Source: Hymenobacter aquaticus
GTDB taxonomy: Bacteria > Bacteroidota > Bacteroidia > Cytophagales > Hymenobacteraceae
NCBI RefSeq assembly: GCF_004765605.1
Contig: NZ_SRLC01000002.1
Location: forward strand, 620,001-684,000
Length of the DNA stretch: 64,000 bases
Direction of reading: 5' to 3'
Positions 41,949 through 50,363 of this stretch are shown one piece after another. Position 1 is the stretch's first letter, and each line of letters opens with the position of its first letter. The notes under the pieces were generated by a model, which saw nothing but the letters and a program-made list of their open reading frames with translations, made no database searches and was not told where the DNA came from. Made by a program: the position numbers and the translations under genes.

Positions 41949-43280
41949 TTATTCCGCTTCGTCGTAGCTCTGGTGAGGGTAGCGCTGGGCTTGCAGCGTG
42001 GCCACGTGGCGCACCAGCAACGCCCGTAGCTCGTCGATATTCTGGCGCTCCTGGGCCGAAATGAAGATAACCGGGTCGTGCATCTTGGCCATGTAGCTGG
42101 CTTCGAGCTGCTCCAGCGTGGGCCGGGGCTCCACGTCTTCGTCGGGGTTCATGCCCTCAAAGCCGCCGTGGTGCTCTTCGGCGCCGCTGTCGTAGCGGTC
42201 AATCTTGTTGAAGACCAGCAGCATGGGCTTGTCGGCGGCCTCGATGTCCTTGAGCGTGTCGTTGACGACGGCAATCTGCTCCTCGAACGAAGGGTGGGAA
42301 ATATCCACGACGTGGACCAGCAAATCGGCCTCCCGGATTTCGTCGAGGGTGCTTTTGAAGCTCTCAATCAGGCGGGTGGGCAGCTTGCGGATAAACCCGA
42401 CGGTGTCGGAGAGCAGGAAGGGCGTGTTTTCGAGCACCACCTTGCGCACCGTGGAGTCGACGGTGGCGAAGAGCTTGTTCTCGGCAAACACATCGGAGCG
42501 GCTCAGCAGGTTCATAATCGTGCTTTTGCCCACGTTGGTGTAGCCCACCAGCGCCACCCGCACCAGTCCGGCGCGCGACTTGCGCTGGGTGAGGCTCTGC
42601 TTGTCGAGGTCCTTGAGCTTGTCCTTGAGGAAGGCTATCCGGTCGCGCACCACGCGCCGGTCAGTCTCGATTTCGGTTTCCCCCGGTCCGCGCTGACTCA
42701 CGCCCCCGCCGCGCTGCTTGTCCAGGTGACTCCACAGGCCGGTGAGGCGGGGCAGCAGGTACTGGTACTGGGCCAGCTCGACCTGGGCCCGGGCCGTGGC
42801 CGACTTGGCCCGGCTGGCAAAGATGTCGATGATGAGCAGGCTGCGGTCCACGATTTTGACCTGGAGCTCGGCTTCGAGGTTGCGCAGCTGGGAAGGGGAA
42901 AGGTCGTCGTCGAAGATGACCATGCTGGCGTTGCTGTGGCGCACGTAGGCCTTGATTTCCTCGAGCTTACCCTCGCCCACGAAGGTGCGGATGTCGGGCT
43001 TGTCGAGACGCTGCACGAAGCGCTTGGTGACCAGGGCCCCGGCGGTTTCGGCCAGGAAGGCCAGTTCGTCGAGGTATTCCTGGGTTTGGAGCTCGGGCTG
43101 GCGCTTGTCGGGCACGGCCACTAGCACGGCGGTTTCCTGTTCCAGGGCCGTGTCGTAGGTGCCATCTTTGTTGGCCTTGGCCAGAATGCGGCCCACGCGG
43201 CCCGACACGCCGTCGACGGAGCCGGGGTGGCGGGTGCTGTTGCCGGGCTTACGGCCTTTGGAGGACGGTTTATTCGCCAT
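41949..43280 (-). CDS. hflX: Ribosome-associated GTPase HflX
   Basis: A 443-aa GTPase that in other bacteria binds the 50S subunit and splits stalled ribosomes under stress. The N-terminal HflX domain (~45-195) contains ELQVKIVDRSLLIIDIFASRA and RGGGVSQRGPGETEIETDRR. The G domain follows, with G1 GYTNVGKST, G3 DTVGFIRKLP and G4 NKID. An acidic insertion (~370-395, GMNPDEDVEPRP) lies near the C-terminus. It is 52 bp downstream of the cytochrome c gene on the same strand, possibly co-transcribed. Length is normal. Confidence 0.95.
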   Translation of the reverse strand: MANKPSSKGRKPGNSTRHPGSVDGVSGRVGRILAKANKDGTYDTALEQETAVLVAVPDKRQPELQTQEYLDELAFLAETAGALVTKRFVQRLDKPDIRTFVGEGKLEEIKAYVRHSNASMVIFDDDLSPSQLRNLEAELQVKIVDRSLLIIDIFASRAKSATARAQVELAQYQYLLPRLTGLWSHLDKQRGGGVSQRGPGETEIETDRRVVRDRIAFLKDKLKDLDKQSLTQRKSRAGLVRVALVGYTNVGKSTIMNLLSRSDVFAENKLFATVDSTVRKVVLENTPFLLSDTVGFIRKLPTRLIESFKSTLDEIREADLLVHVVDISHPSFEEQIAVVNDTLKDIEAADKPMLLVFNKIDRYDSGAEEHHGGFEGMNPDEDVEPRPTLEQLEASYMAKMHDPVIFISAQERQNIDELRALLVRHVATLQAQRYPHQSYDEAE

Positions 43281-43332
43281 AGAGTGCGGAAGGTGGGAAG
43301 AAAAACAGGCGCGGCGCCACGCGGGCCGACGC

Positions 43333-43677
43333 TTATTTTAGAGTGAGAGAATAGTCAACGACCTGCTGAATCTGCTCGGGGCTGAGCTGGTCTTTAAAGG
43401 AGGGCATCTTGCCCAGGCCCTGGGTTACCATATACACGCGGCCGGTGGCATTGAGGTTGCTCTTGGTCAGGTCGTGGGCCCCGTTGAGGCCGAGCTTGCC
43501 GTCGGGGCCGTGGCAGACGGCGCAGTTCTGCGCGAACAGGGCCTGGCCGGGCAGCTCGGCCGGAGCCGGGGCCGGGGCCGCCGTTTCGGCCGGGGCGGAA
43601 GCGGGCGTAGAGTGGCAGGCCGCCGCCACCGTAAGCAGCAGCGCGGAGGCACACAGAAGGAAAGCCGGGCGAATCAT
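43333..43677 (-). CDS. Small c-type cytochrome lipoprotein
   Basis: A 114-aa exported electron carrier. A signal peptide with lipobox LTVAAAC places lipidated C21 at the membrane. An Ala/Pro linker is followed by a single class I cytochrome c domain with haem motif CAVCH (52-56) and probable axial Met in GKMPSF (M91). Domain length is at the short end of the family. It lies upstream of hflX in the same direction. Respiratory partner unknown. Confidence 0.9.
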   Translation of the reverse strand: MIRPAFLLCASALLLTVAAACHSTPASAPAETAAPAPAPAELPGQALFAQNCAVCHGPDGKLGLNGAHDLTKSNLNATGRVYMVTQGLGKMPSFKDQLSPEQIQQVVDYSLTLK

Positions 43678-43741
43678 GGGGCGAAGGTACGCAACGCGCC
43701 CCGGGCCGCTACTTTTTTGCCGATACCGAAACCGGACCTGC

Positions 43742-43749
43742 TACCTTTG
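43742..43749 (+). promoter_or_regulatory. Promoter -7 element (TACCTTTG) of the glycosyltransferase gene
   Basis: Exact match to the Bacteroidetes TAnnTTTG element 25 bp before the ATG at 43775; a TTTTTTG run ending ~22 bp upstream can serve as the -33 box. Confidence 0.6.
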
Positions 43750-43774
43750 CAACCCCGAATCCCGAATCAGCAGT

Positions 43775-44896
43775 ATGCGCGTTGCCATTGTCATTAATAC
43801 GTCCTGGAATATCTGGAATTTCCGCCGGAGCCTGGTCAAAGCCCTGCAGGACGCGGGCCACGAAGTGCTGGCCATAGCCCCGCCCGACGCCTATTCTGAG
43901 CGGCTGGAAACCGAGCTGGGCTGCCGCTACGTGCCGATTCTGATGGAAAACAAGGGCACCAACCCCGTAAAGGACGCCCAGCTCACCCGCCGCTTCTACT
44001 CCATCTACCGGCGCGAAAAGCCCGATGTGGTGTTGCAGTACACCATCAAGCCCAACATCTACGGCACGCTGGCCGCACGGCTGGCCGGCATTCCGAGCGT
44101 GAACAACGTCTCGGGCCTGGGCACCGTGTTTATCGTGCAGAACCTGGTGAGCAAAGTGGCCCTGAGCCTGTACCGGTTTGCCTTCCGCTTCCCCAAGCGG
44201 GTGTTTTTCCAGAACGACGACGACCGGCAGCTGTTCTTGCAGCACGGCCTGGTGCGCCCCGACATCACCGACCTGCTGCCCGGCTCCGGCGTCGATACCA
44301 ACCGGTTCCGGCCCGCCGCCGAGTTTGTGCGCCACGAGCCCTTCACCTTCCTGATGATAGCGCGGGTGCTCTACGAAAAAGGCGTGGAGGAATACTTCGA
44401 GGCGGCCCGCCTGGTGCGCGAGGCCATGCCCGGCACCCGGGTGCAGCTGCTGGGCGGCGTGGACGAGTCGGGCAACATCGGGGTGAAGCGCGCCGTGTTC
44501 GAGCAGTGGCTCCAGGCCGGTAACATCGAGTACCTGGGCACTTCCGACAACGTGGCCGAGCACATCCAGCGGGCCGACTGCGTGGTGCTGCCCTCGTACC
44601 GGGAAGGCACGCCCAAAACCCTGCTCGAAGCCGCCGCTATGGGCAAGCCCATCGTGACGACCGACGTGCCCGGCTGCCGCGAAACCGTGGTGGACGGCCA
44701 GAACGGCCTGCTCTGCGAAGTTCGTAGCGCGGCCGACCTGGCCCGGAAAATGCTGCAAATCCAGCGCCTGAGCGCCGCCGAGCTGGAGGCGATGGGCAAA
44801 GCCGGCCGGCAGCTGGCCGAGCAGAAGTTCGACGAGCAGATCGTGCTGGATAAATACCTGCGCATCGTGGCGGCCGTGGCCCCGCGTGCGCGCTAG
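43775..44896 (+). CDS. Family 4 glycosyltransferase (PglA-like)
   Basis: A 373-aa GT-B enzyme. The ATG at 43775 (MRVAIVINTSWNIWNFRRSLVKAL) begins exactly at the N-terminal Rossmann strand; upstream frame is non-coding. GT4 features include the Gly-rich NNVSGLGTVF, FLMIARVLYEKGVEEYF opening the C-terminal domain, and the EX7E signature in SYREGTPKTLLEAAAMGKP that binds the nucleotide-sugar. Overall it resembles PglA/WcaL-type transferases adding the second sugar to undecaprenyl-diphosphate-linked glycans. Followed after 68 bp by rfbC, which supports a role in surface polysaccharide assembly. Exact sugar unknown. Confidence 0.9.
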   Translation: MRVAIVINTSWNIWNFRRSLVKALQDAGHEVLAIAPPDAYSERLETELGCRYVPILMENKGTNPVKDAQLTRRFYSIYRREKPDVVLQYTIKPNIYGTLAARLAGIPSVNNVSGLGTVFIVQNLVSKVALSLYRFAFRFPKRVFFQNDDDRQLFLQHGLVRPDITDLLPGSGVDTNRFRPAAEFVRHEPFTFLMIARVLYEKGVEEYFEAARLVREAMPGTRVQLLGGVDESGNIGVKRAVFEQWLQAGNIEYLGTSDNVAEHIQRADCVVLPSYREGTPKTLLEAAAMGKPIVTTDVPGCRETVVDGQNGLLCEVRSAADLARKMLQIQRLSAAELEAMGKAGRQLAEQKFDEQIVLDKYLRIVAAVAPRAR

Positions 44897-44964
44897 CCCC
44901 GGATTCTCCCTACCTTGCCACTCCCTCACACCGTGGCCCCTATTTCAATAACCTCTCTCCCTGA

Positions 44965-45510
44965 ATGGAAATTAAGCATCACGCTCTGGCCGGCGTAATC
45001 GAGTTTACGCCTCGGGTATTTGGCGACCCGCGCGGCGCCTTTTTTGAGTCTTTCAGCGCCCGGATTATGCAGGAGGCCGGCGCCGTGGGCAACTGGGTGC
45101 AGGACAACCAATCCAGCTCGGGCGTGGGCGTACTGCGCGGGCTGCACTTTCAGCGGCCTCCCCACAGCCAGGCCAAGCTCGTGCGCGTCGCCGCCGGCCG
45201 CGTCGTGGACGTGGTAGTGGATCTGCGCCGCTCGTCGGCCACCTACGGGCAGCACGTGAAGGTGGAGCTGGACGCCCGGCGCTGCAACATGCTCTACGTG
45301 CCCACCGGCTTCGCCCACGGCTTTATGGCTTTGGAAGAGAATACGCTGTTTCTCTACAAGTGCACCGACTACTACGCGCCCGGCTCCGAGGGCGGCCTGC
45401 GCTGGAACGACCCCACGCTGGGCATCGACTGGGGCATCGACGCGCCCCTGGTTTCCGACAAGGACCGGGTGCTGCCCCTGTTTGCCGACTTCGACTCGCC
45501 TTTCGAGTAA
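44965..45510 (+). CDS. rfbC: dTDP-4-dehydrorhamnose 3,5-epimerase
   Basis: A 181-aa cupin enzyme converting dTDP-4-keto-6-deoxyglucose to dTDP-4-keto-L-rhamnose. Diagnostic segments are FGDPRGAFFESF, catalytic H61 in VLRGLHFQ, RVAAGRVVDVVVDLR, MLYVPTGFAHGF and YKCTDYYAPGSEGGLRWNDP. Full length. It follows the GT4 gene, but the other dTDP-rhamnose genes (rfbA, B, D) are not in this window. A terminator follows, so these two genes likely form one unit. Confidence 0.95.
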   Translation: MEIKHHALAGVIEFTPRVFGDPRGAFFESFSARIMQEAGAVGNWVQDNQSSSGVGVLRGLHFQRPPHSQAKLVRVAAGRVVDVVVDLRRSSATYGQHVKVELDARRCNMLYVPTGFAHGFMALEENTLFLYKCTDYYAPGSEGGLRWNDPTLGIDWGIDAPLVSDKDRVLPLFADFDSPFE

Positions 45511-45581
45511 ACTGCCGCGCGGTGGTGGGCGGGGGAGCCGCGGCTCCCGGCAGAGTGCCAAACGGTTCGTTTTACCATAAT

Positions 45582-45615
45582 AAAAGCCCCTGGCCGCCCC
45601 GGTTAGGGGCTTTTT
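45582..45615 (+). terminator. Rho-independent terminator after rfbC
   Basis: AAAAGCCCCT pairs with AGGGGCTTTTT (45605-45615) around a 13-nt loop, T5 tract after the stem. Confidence 0.85.
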
Positions 45616-45740
45616 CGTGGCCGAGGCGCTGGTCGGCGCGGGTGTAAAGGTCGGTGCCTAGTAGCCCGCCCGGTTATTTCGCTGGCTACTTGCTACTTTG
45701 GGCGCATACTATTGGCTATCCGCTAACCGTTGCCTTGCAT

Positions 45741-47006
45741 ATGGAAGAACTGAACTCCCCGGCGGCCGAACCCGCGCTGCCCACCACGCCCGAAGCCCGG
45801 GCCGCCTACATCAAAGCCGCCCAAACCAAGCCCGACCTGGCCGCCCTGACGCGCCTGTTCGCGGCCGAGCTGCGGGCCAATCCCGCCCTGGCCGAAGCCC
45901 TGACACCCTACCTGCCCCAAAGTGAGTCGTTGATCGTGGGCCTGTATGCCAATGCTAAGGCCGCCGCCTTCGTCAAGGGGCCCTTCCTGGCGAAGCAGGC
46001 GGAGGCCCGCTTCATCGAGGTGCGCGAGGCGGCGGCCCACGACCTGTGGGAGATTCAGCAGAAAAAGCTGTTCGACCTGCAGTGCCGCTGGCGGGCCGAG
46101 CAGATTACGCTGCCCGGCGTGCGCCACACCGAGGAATTTCGGCAGTGGGAGGACTACATCGACCACTGCCCCTGGCTGCCGCCCATCACCGCCGACGAGG
46201 TAGCCCTCTACCAGGACTACCTGCGCTCCGACCAGTACGTGCCCAACCAGAACTGGTCCTGGCAAAACTACCGCCAGTTCCGGCGCACCGCCGAAGGGGA
46301 GGAGCAGGGTCCCGACGAGGCCGATGGCCCCAACGACGACGACGGCTACGAGGCCGCCACCAGGCGGGGCTACCGCACCCTGCCCGCCTGGTACCAGTAC
46401 CACAACGAGGCCACCGGCCAGAACCTGCTGCTGACCCTGCCCGACGTGCGCGGCGAAAAGGAGGCCTACTACATCGGGCTGACCGAAGCTGACAAAGCCG
46501 AGAAGCTGGCCGCCCAGCGGGCCCGCGGCGACATGGCCGCCTCCCTGCCCTGGCACCCCCTGGTGCTGCACCGCGACGACCTGGCGCCCTACTTCCGGCA
46601 GTTTGAGGACCCCGCCGACCTGCCCCGCCTGCTGCGCTGGTATGAGGCCGACCAGCAGGATGAGCGCCGCCGCCACGGCTACCTGTTCGAGGCCAACCTG
46701 TGGATTGAGCGGGCCCTGGAAGACCAGACCAACCCCTGGCCCATCGCCGCCCACGCCGACTGGCGGCAGGCGGTTATTGCGGCCGGCATGCGGGCCTGGG
46801 GCCACCAGCTGGCCGAGGTGCTGCCCGCCGTGTGGCAGGAGCAAGAGCAGAACCGCGCCCTGGGCCTGCCCCTCACGGGCCCGAAACAGTACGGCGACCA
46901 GAAGCCCTTCGCCGAGGTGAACTGGAGCGAGGAAGAAACCTACCACCCCAAGTTTATCCTGCGCGGCCGGGAGCTGGCCGGCGAGCCCCGCGACTTCAAT
47001 TTCTGA
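45741..47006 (+). CDS. Hypothetical protein, 421 aa, unrecognised
   Basis: I do not recognise a family. From the ATG at 45741 (MEELNSPAAEPALPTTPEA) it is a soluble, Ala/Glu/Arg-rich, mostly helical protein with no signal peptide or TM segment. Notable are clusters of Trp and Tyr (FRQWEDYIDHCPWLPPI, NQNWSWQNYRQF, LPAWYQYHNEATGQN) and an acidic patch (EEQGPDEADGPNDDDGYE). Codon use matches its neighbours, arguing that it is a real gene. It precedes an IS element and is followed by other genus-restricted-looking genes, suggesting an accessory region. A structural role is possible; no enzyme motif is visible. Confidence 0.7.
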   Translation: MEELNSPAAEPALPTTPEARAAYIKAAQTKPDLAALTRLFAAELRANPALAEALTPYLPQSESLIVGLYANAKAAAFVKGPFLAKQAEARFIEVREAAAHDLWEIQQKKLFDLQCRWRAEQITLPGVRHTEEFRQWEDYIDHCPWLPPITADEVALYQDYLRSDQYVPNQNWSWQNYRQFRRTAEGEEQGPDEADGPNDDDGYEAATRRGYRTLPAWYQYHNEATGQNLLLTLPDVRGEKEAYYIGLTEADKAEKLAAQRARGDMAASLPWHPLVLHRDDLAPYFRQFEDPADLPRLLRWYEADQQDERRRHGYLFEANLWIERALEDQTNPWPIAAHADWRQAVIAAGMRAWGHQLAEVLPAVWQEQEQNRALGLPLTGPKQYGDQKPFAEVNWSEEETYHPKFILRGRELAGEPRDFNF

Positions 47007-47047
47007 GCGGCGGCGGCGCAGCTGCGCGGTCTGCACCCCAATTTTCC

Positions 47048-47133
47048 GACCAGATTGAGTTCAGGAAACTCATCGGCAATCCGGGTTAAGTGAACTTTGA
47101 AAGGGGAACCAGTTTCCTGAACTCAAACTGGTC
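47048..47133. repeat. Imperfect inverted repeat next to the IS element
   Basis: The 47048-47070 segment (core GAGTTCAGGAAACT) is mirrored at 47111-47133 (core AGTTTCCTGAACTC), flanking a 40-nt loop. GACCAG/CTGGTC extend the match. A further partial GTTCAGGAAAAG lies at ~47177. It could be a MITE-like remnant or a structured 3' end of the preceding gene; no T tract. Confidence 0.55.
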
Positions 47134-47192
47134 CGTAGGACCACTTTGCCATGCCAGTAGACGTGCACGGGCAGCGGTTCAGGAAAAGGAGG

Positions 47193-48809
47193 GTGGCTGT
47201 TGCAGAACTCGTTTCGTTCGGTTCTTTTTCCAGCCCGGGACTGTGCGAGTTTCCATCTGTGCGTCAAGGTCAGGCAGTTGAGCTATACGAGCGCCTGGCA
47301 GCGGCCAGTAATGACTGTGGTAGGGCCATGGCCAGGCTCACTTGCCGGTTGAGCCGGTACTTAAGCAGCTTTTTCAGGTTGTAGGCTACGGCCGTGAGCA
47401 GCATCGTCTTGTGGGCTCCGGCCTGGCCGCGCACGTTCATCCGGCGCAGGCCGTAGTGGTGGAGCAGATTCCCGAAGACGGGCTCCACCGTGCCCTGGCG
47501 CACCCGGCGCATGTGTTGGCCCCGGCGGCTTTGCTGGCGCTGCCAGGCCCGGCGGTACGGCTCGTCGTAGAGCGTGCGGGTGAGCTGCTTGCGCTTAGCC
47601 CCGGGCACACAGGTGGGCTTGAGCGGGCACTGCTGGCAGTCTGAGCAGGTGGCCCAGTAGATTTTCAGCCCCGTGCCGTCAGCCGAGGTGTCGTACTTAC
47701 GAAACGAGAGGACCTTGCCGGCGGCACAGGTGTAGTCGTCGGTTGAGGGCCGGTAAGTAAAGCCCTCGATAGCGGCCTTATAGCGGCCAAAAACCGGGAT
47801 CCAGGCCGTGACTTGTTGGGCTTCGAGCAGGGCGTAATTGGTGCCGTTGGCGTAGCCCGCATCGGCCAGCAGCTCCTGCATGCGCAGCTGCTGGGACCGT
47901 AACCGCTGCTGCAGGCCGGTGAGTAAGCGGGGTAGGTGCAGGCTGTCGCGACTATCGGCCAAATCGGCCTGCACGTGGCTGATCACGCCCTTAGCCGTGT
48001 CCACGGCCAGGCTGCAGAGGTAGTTCAGGGCCCGGGCTTTGCCGGGCTTGATGGAGATGCGCGCGTCGGGGTCGGTGGGGCTGTAGTGGGTCTTGTTGCT
48101 CAGTAGCCGCGCCTGTTCGTGTTGCGCACCAAGAGCGCCGGTCGGTGCGCCCTGCCGCTGACGTTGCCTCGTGGCTAGTTGGCGCAGCTGGTGCGCCGGA
48201 GCCGTCACGGCGGGGGCAGCGGCGGTCGGCTGAGTGGGCTCGCCCGTGGCTAGAAATGGGGCGCTGGTACTCGGCTTCCCCTTTTCCAGCACCGCTTCGA
48301 GCGAGGCATTGGCCTTGACCGGGGCAGAGTCCACGGCCTGTATGTCGCCCGCCACCAGGCCCTGGGCCACGCACTGGGCAAAGACGTGGTCGAAGAGGCG
48401 CTCAAACACGGCGGCCGGAAACAGCTGACGGGTCCGGCTCACGGTGGAATGCCAGGGCAACTCCTCGTCCACTTCGTAGCCTAGGAAGAAGAGGATGTCC
48501 AGCCGCAGGGCGCAGTGCTCGACCAGGCGCCGGTCACTGACCAGATTTTCTAGCCGGCCCACGAGCACGAGCTTAAAGAAGACCACCGGGTCGAGCGAGG
48601 GCTGCCCGGTGTGACTATAGAGGGCGCGCGTTTCTTGATAGAGAAATGTCCAGTCCACCAGTTCCGCGAGTCGGCGGTAGAGGTTATGGGCCGGGACCCG
48701 TTCGGAGAGCCGAAAACGAGTCACGACCTTGTCGGTAAAATCCTTCCTGCCTTGCATCTTCCTGCTACGAATGCAGCAACTTGCTGGCCAGTACTTCTGC
48801 AACAGCCAC
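47193..48809 (-). mobile_element. IS1182-family-like insertion sequence
   Basis: A ~1.6-kb element with perfect 15-bp terminal inverted repeats GTGGCTGTTGCAGAA at 47193-47207 and TTCTGCAACAGCCAC at 48795-48809, enclosing one intact transposase gene on the minus strand. No obvious target-site duplication is seen in the flanks (AAAGGAGG on the left, GGTGGTTT on the right). Intact ORF and perfect ends suggest recent activity. Confidence 0.82.
47270..48757 (-). CDS. IS1182-family transposase
   Basis: A 495-aa DDE transposase starting at 48757 (MQGRKDFTDKVVTRFRLSER). The N-terminal domain YRRLAELVDWTFLYQETRALYSHTGQPSLDPVVFFKLVLVG is typical of IS1182/IS5-like transposases. The catalytic domain carries the first Asp in GDIQAVDSAPVKANAS and the second near QELLADAGYANGTNY. 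A C-terminal domain with a Cys cluster (CSDCQQCPLKPTC) precedes the conserved RRGQHMRRVRQGTVEPVFGNLLHHYGLRRMNVRG, which holds the catalytic Glu. Uninterrupted, so probably functional. Confidence 0.92.
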   Translation of the reverse strand: MQGRKDFTDKVVTRFRLSERVPAHNLYRRLAELVDWTFLYQETRALYSHTGQPSLDPVVFFKLVLVGRLENLVSDRRLVEHCALRLDILFFLGYEVDEELPWHSTVSRTRQLFPAAVFERLFDHVFAQCVAQGLVAGDIQAVDSAPVKANASLEAVLEKGKPSTSAPFLATGEPTQPTAAAPAVTAPAHQLRQLATRQRQRQGAPTGALGAQHEQARLLSNKTHYSPTDPDARISIKPGKARALNYLCSLAVDTAKGVISHVQADLADSRDSLHLPRLLTGLQQRLRSQQLRMQELLADAGYANGTNYALLEAQQVTAWIPVFGRYKAAIEGFTYRPSTDDYTCAAGKVLSFRKYDTSADGTGLKIYWATCSDCQQCPLKPTCVPGAKRKQLTRTLYDEPYRRAWQRQQSRRGQHMRRVRQGTVEPVFGNLLHHYGLRRMNVRGQAGAHKTMLLTAVAYNLKKLLKYRLNRQVSLAMALPQSLLAAARRSYSSTA

Positions 48810-49023
48810 GGTGGTTTACGTTTTCTGGGAGGATGCCAGCAATATCAATAAAGTGTTCCGGCATATAGCCGGAGCAATTCAGAGGATCTGGACAAGGACA
48901 AGCCCACCTACCCAAGCTGCTACCAAACGCGCCTATCCGCTCCCGATTGGGGCCGCCGGGCACCTTTGGGCGTTGCGGGGTGGCTACCGGCTGGCGCGTA
49001 CCAGCTGGCTTACCCTACCAGCT

Positions 49024-49114
49024 GGTTGTTAAAAAATAAAAATAAATTTTTCCACAACCAGCCGGTAGGGTAAGCCGTGGTTGTTAAAAAATTTATTTTT
49101 ATTTTTTAACAACC
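49024..49114. repeat. Two 36-bp AT-rich palindromes at 55-bp spacing (locus 2)
   Basis: Palindromes at 49024-49059 and 49079-49114 are each exactly 36 bp, begin GGTTGT and end ACAACC, and are 55 bp apart start to start with a 19-bp linker (49060-49078). This is the same geometry as locus 1 at 9903-10048. Here the second copy is the near-exact reverse complement of the first, and the linker (GGTAGGGTAAGCC) is mirrored upstream of the first copy (GGCTTACCCTACC), forming a larger inverted repeat. The rest of 48810-49080 shows no gene. Confidence 0.78.
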
Positions 49115-49782
49115 AATGCTCCACTCGCCCATGTCGCGCCACGCTGACCCTGGCTGCCACCGTACGCCAGCACTTTGGCCTCACACAAGCCGAGCTAGCC
49201 GCCTTCGTGGGCGTAAACCAGCAGTTCCTGGCCGCCGTAGAGGCCGGCCGCAAACAGCTCGGCCCCGTTGCCGACCAGCGCCTGCAAGTGCTGGCCCGGC
49301 AGCTGCCCCCGCCCGACGGCCACGGCCCCGTGCCCCCGGCCTTCACCGACGGCGACGAGGCCCCGCCGCCCGACCCGGCCGAGGCCGCCGAGGGGCTGGC
49401 GGCCCTGCGCCAGCGCCTGGACCGCTGCCAGTGGCTGCGCACCGACCTGACCTACAAGGTGGGGCAGCAGCGCCAGCCCAATCAGGCCCGGCACCAGCGC
49501 CGCCGCTGGGCCGTGCGGGTGCTGGGCCCCCTGCTGGCCGCCCCCTTGCCCCAGCCCGACTGGCTGGCTCCCGGCGGCCCCGCCCTGCCGCTGCCGCCCT
49601 ACCCCCGCGCCACCCCCGACGCGGCCCGCGACACCCACTGGCTCGAAGGGCTGGCCCTGCGCCTGGCCGCCACTACCGCGCCCCTGTCCCCGGCGGCCGC
49701 CGCCCTGGCCCGGGCCCGTCTGCGGGGGCTGGAGGCAGAAATTCAAGAACTTACGGCCGCCATCCTTGAGTTTGAGAAATAG
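49081..49782 (+). CDS. HTH (XRE-like) domain protein, start uncertain
   Basis: A ~200-233-aa protein with an N-terminal XRE-type helix-turn-helix: LAATVRQHFGLTQAELAAFVGVNQQFLAAVEAGRKQL. A Pro/Ala-rich middle (~80-110) and a helical C-terminus (LRLAATTAPLSPAAAALARARLRGLEAEIQELTAAILEF) follow. The frame has no ATG before the HTH: the only start-like codon near its 5' end is a TTG at 49081 inside a palindrome. ATGs at 49116 and 49131 are in another frame, where MSRHA would join the HTH naturally after a one-base shift near 49140. Either a non-standard start or a frameshift must be assumed. Function unknown; transcriptional regulation is likely. Confidence 0.6.
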   Translation: MLKNLFLFFNNQCSTRPCRATLTLAATVRQHFGLTQAELAAFVGVNQQFLAAVEAGRKQLGPVADQRLQVLARQLPPPDGHGPVPPAFTDGDEAPPPDPAEAAEGLAALRQRLDRCQWLRTDLTYKVGQQRQPNQARHQRRRWAVRVLGPLLAAPLPQPDWLAPGGPALPLPPYPRATPDAARDTHWLEGLALRLAATTAPLSPAAAALARARLRGLEAEIQELTAAILEFEK

Positions 49783-49861
49783 GAAATGTAGCTTTAGAAG
49801 CCGACGGGTACTCACGCGGTATTGTTAGTGTCTTCTTATCAGTTTTACTACTACGTTTCTC

Positions 49862-50278
49862 ATGAATTACTCCCTTTCGTTGCTCACCACCCGGGCCCAG
49901 TGCGACGCCGTGCTGGCCTACGCCAACGCCAAGCTCGGCCTGCTCGGCTACCACGACGCCCAAACCGGCCGCCGGACCAGTAACCTGACTACCTCGGCCA
50001 CCAGCGACGCGGCCGAGCTGGTCAGCCTCAACGCCTTTATCACGGCCATGACGCCGGTTATTCCCACTCTGCCCGCCGGCAAGAACCGCGAAAAACAAGA
50101 AAATGAGCTGCGCGTCAGCACCGACCGGCGCGACGCGCTGCTGGCCCGCCAAGGCCAGCAAGGCCCCGAAGTGCTGCTGGAAGCCGAGGCCGAAAGCGGC
50201 CTGATTGACATCCAGGTGCCCTTCATCCAGGACTTTATTGCCCAGGTCACGGCCCACCGGGCCACCCTGAGCGCCTAG
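49862..50278 (+). CDS. Hypothetical protein, 138 aa
   Basis: No family recognised. A soluble, helical protein starting MNYSLSLLTTRAQCDAVLAYANAKLGLLGYHD, with Gln/Glu-rich helices (KNREKQENELRVSTDRRDALLARQGQQ) and an even hydrophobic spacing suggestive of a helical bundle. No signal peptide or TM. It follows the HTH gene by 79 bp in the same direction and ends just before a strong terminator, so the two probably form one unit. Confidence 0.65.
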   Translation: MNYSLSLLTTRAQCDAVLAYANAKLGLLGYHDAQTGRRTSNLTTSATSDAAELVSLNAFITAMTPVIPTLPAGKNREKQENELRVSTDRRDALLARQGQQGPEVLLEAEAESGLIDIQVPFIQDFIAQVTAHRATLSA

Positions 50279-50303
50279 CCCGCCCGGCTAGGGTCTCCTA
50301 CTG

Positions 50304-50339
50304 AAAAGGCCGCCCCGGAGTACCGGGGCGGCCTTTTTT
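50304..50339 (+). terminator. Rho-independent terminator
   Basis: AAAAGGCCGCCCCGG (50304-50318) pairs perfectly with CCGGGGCGGCCTTTT (50323-50337) around loop AGTA, with six T. Confidence 0.93.
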
Positions 50340-50363
50340 GTGATAATCCCGCCAGCCCAAGGG

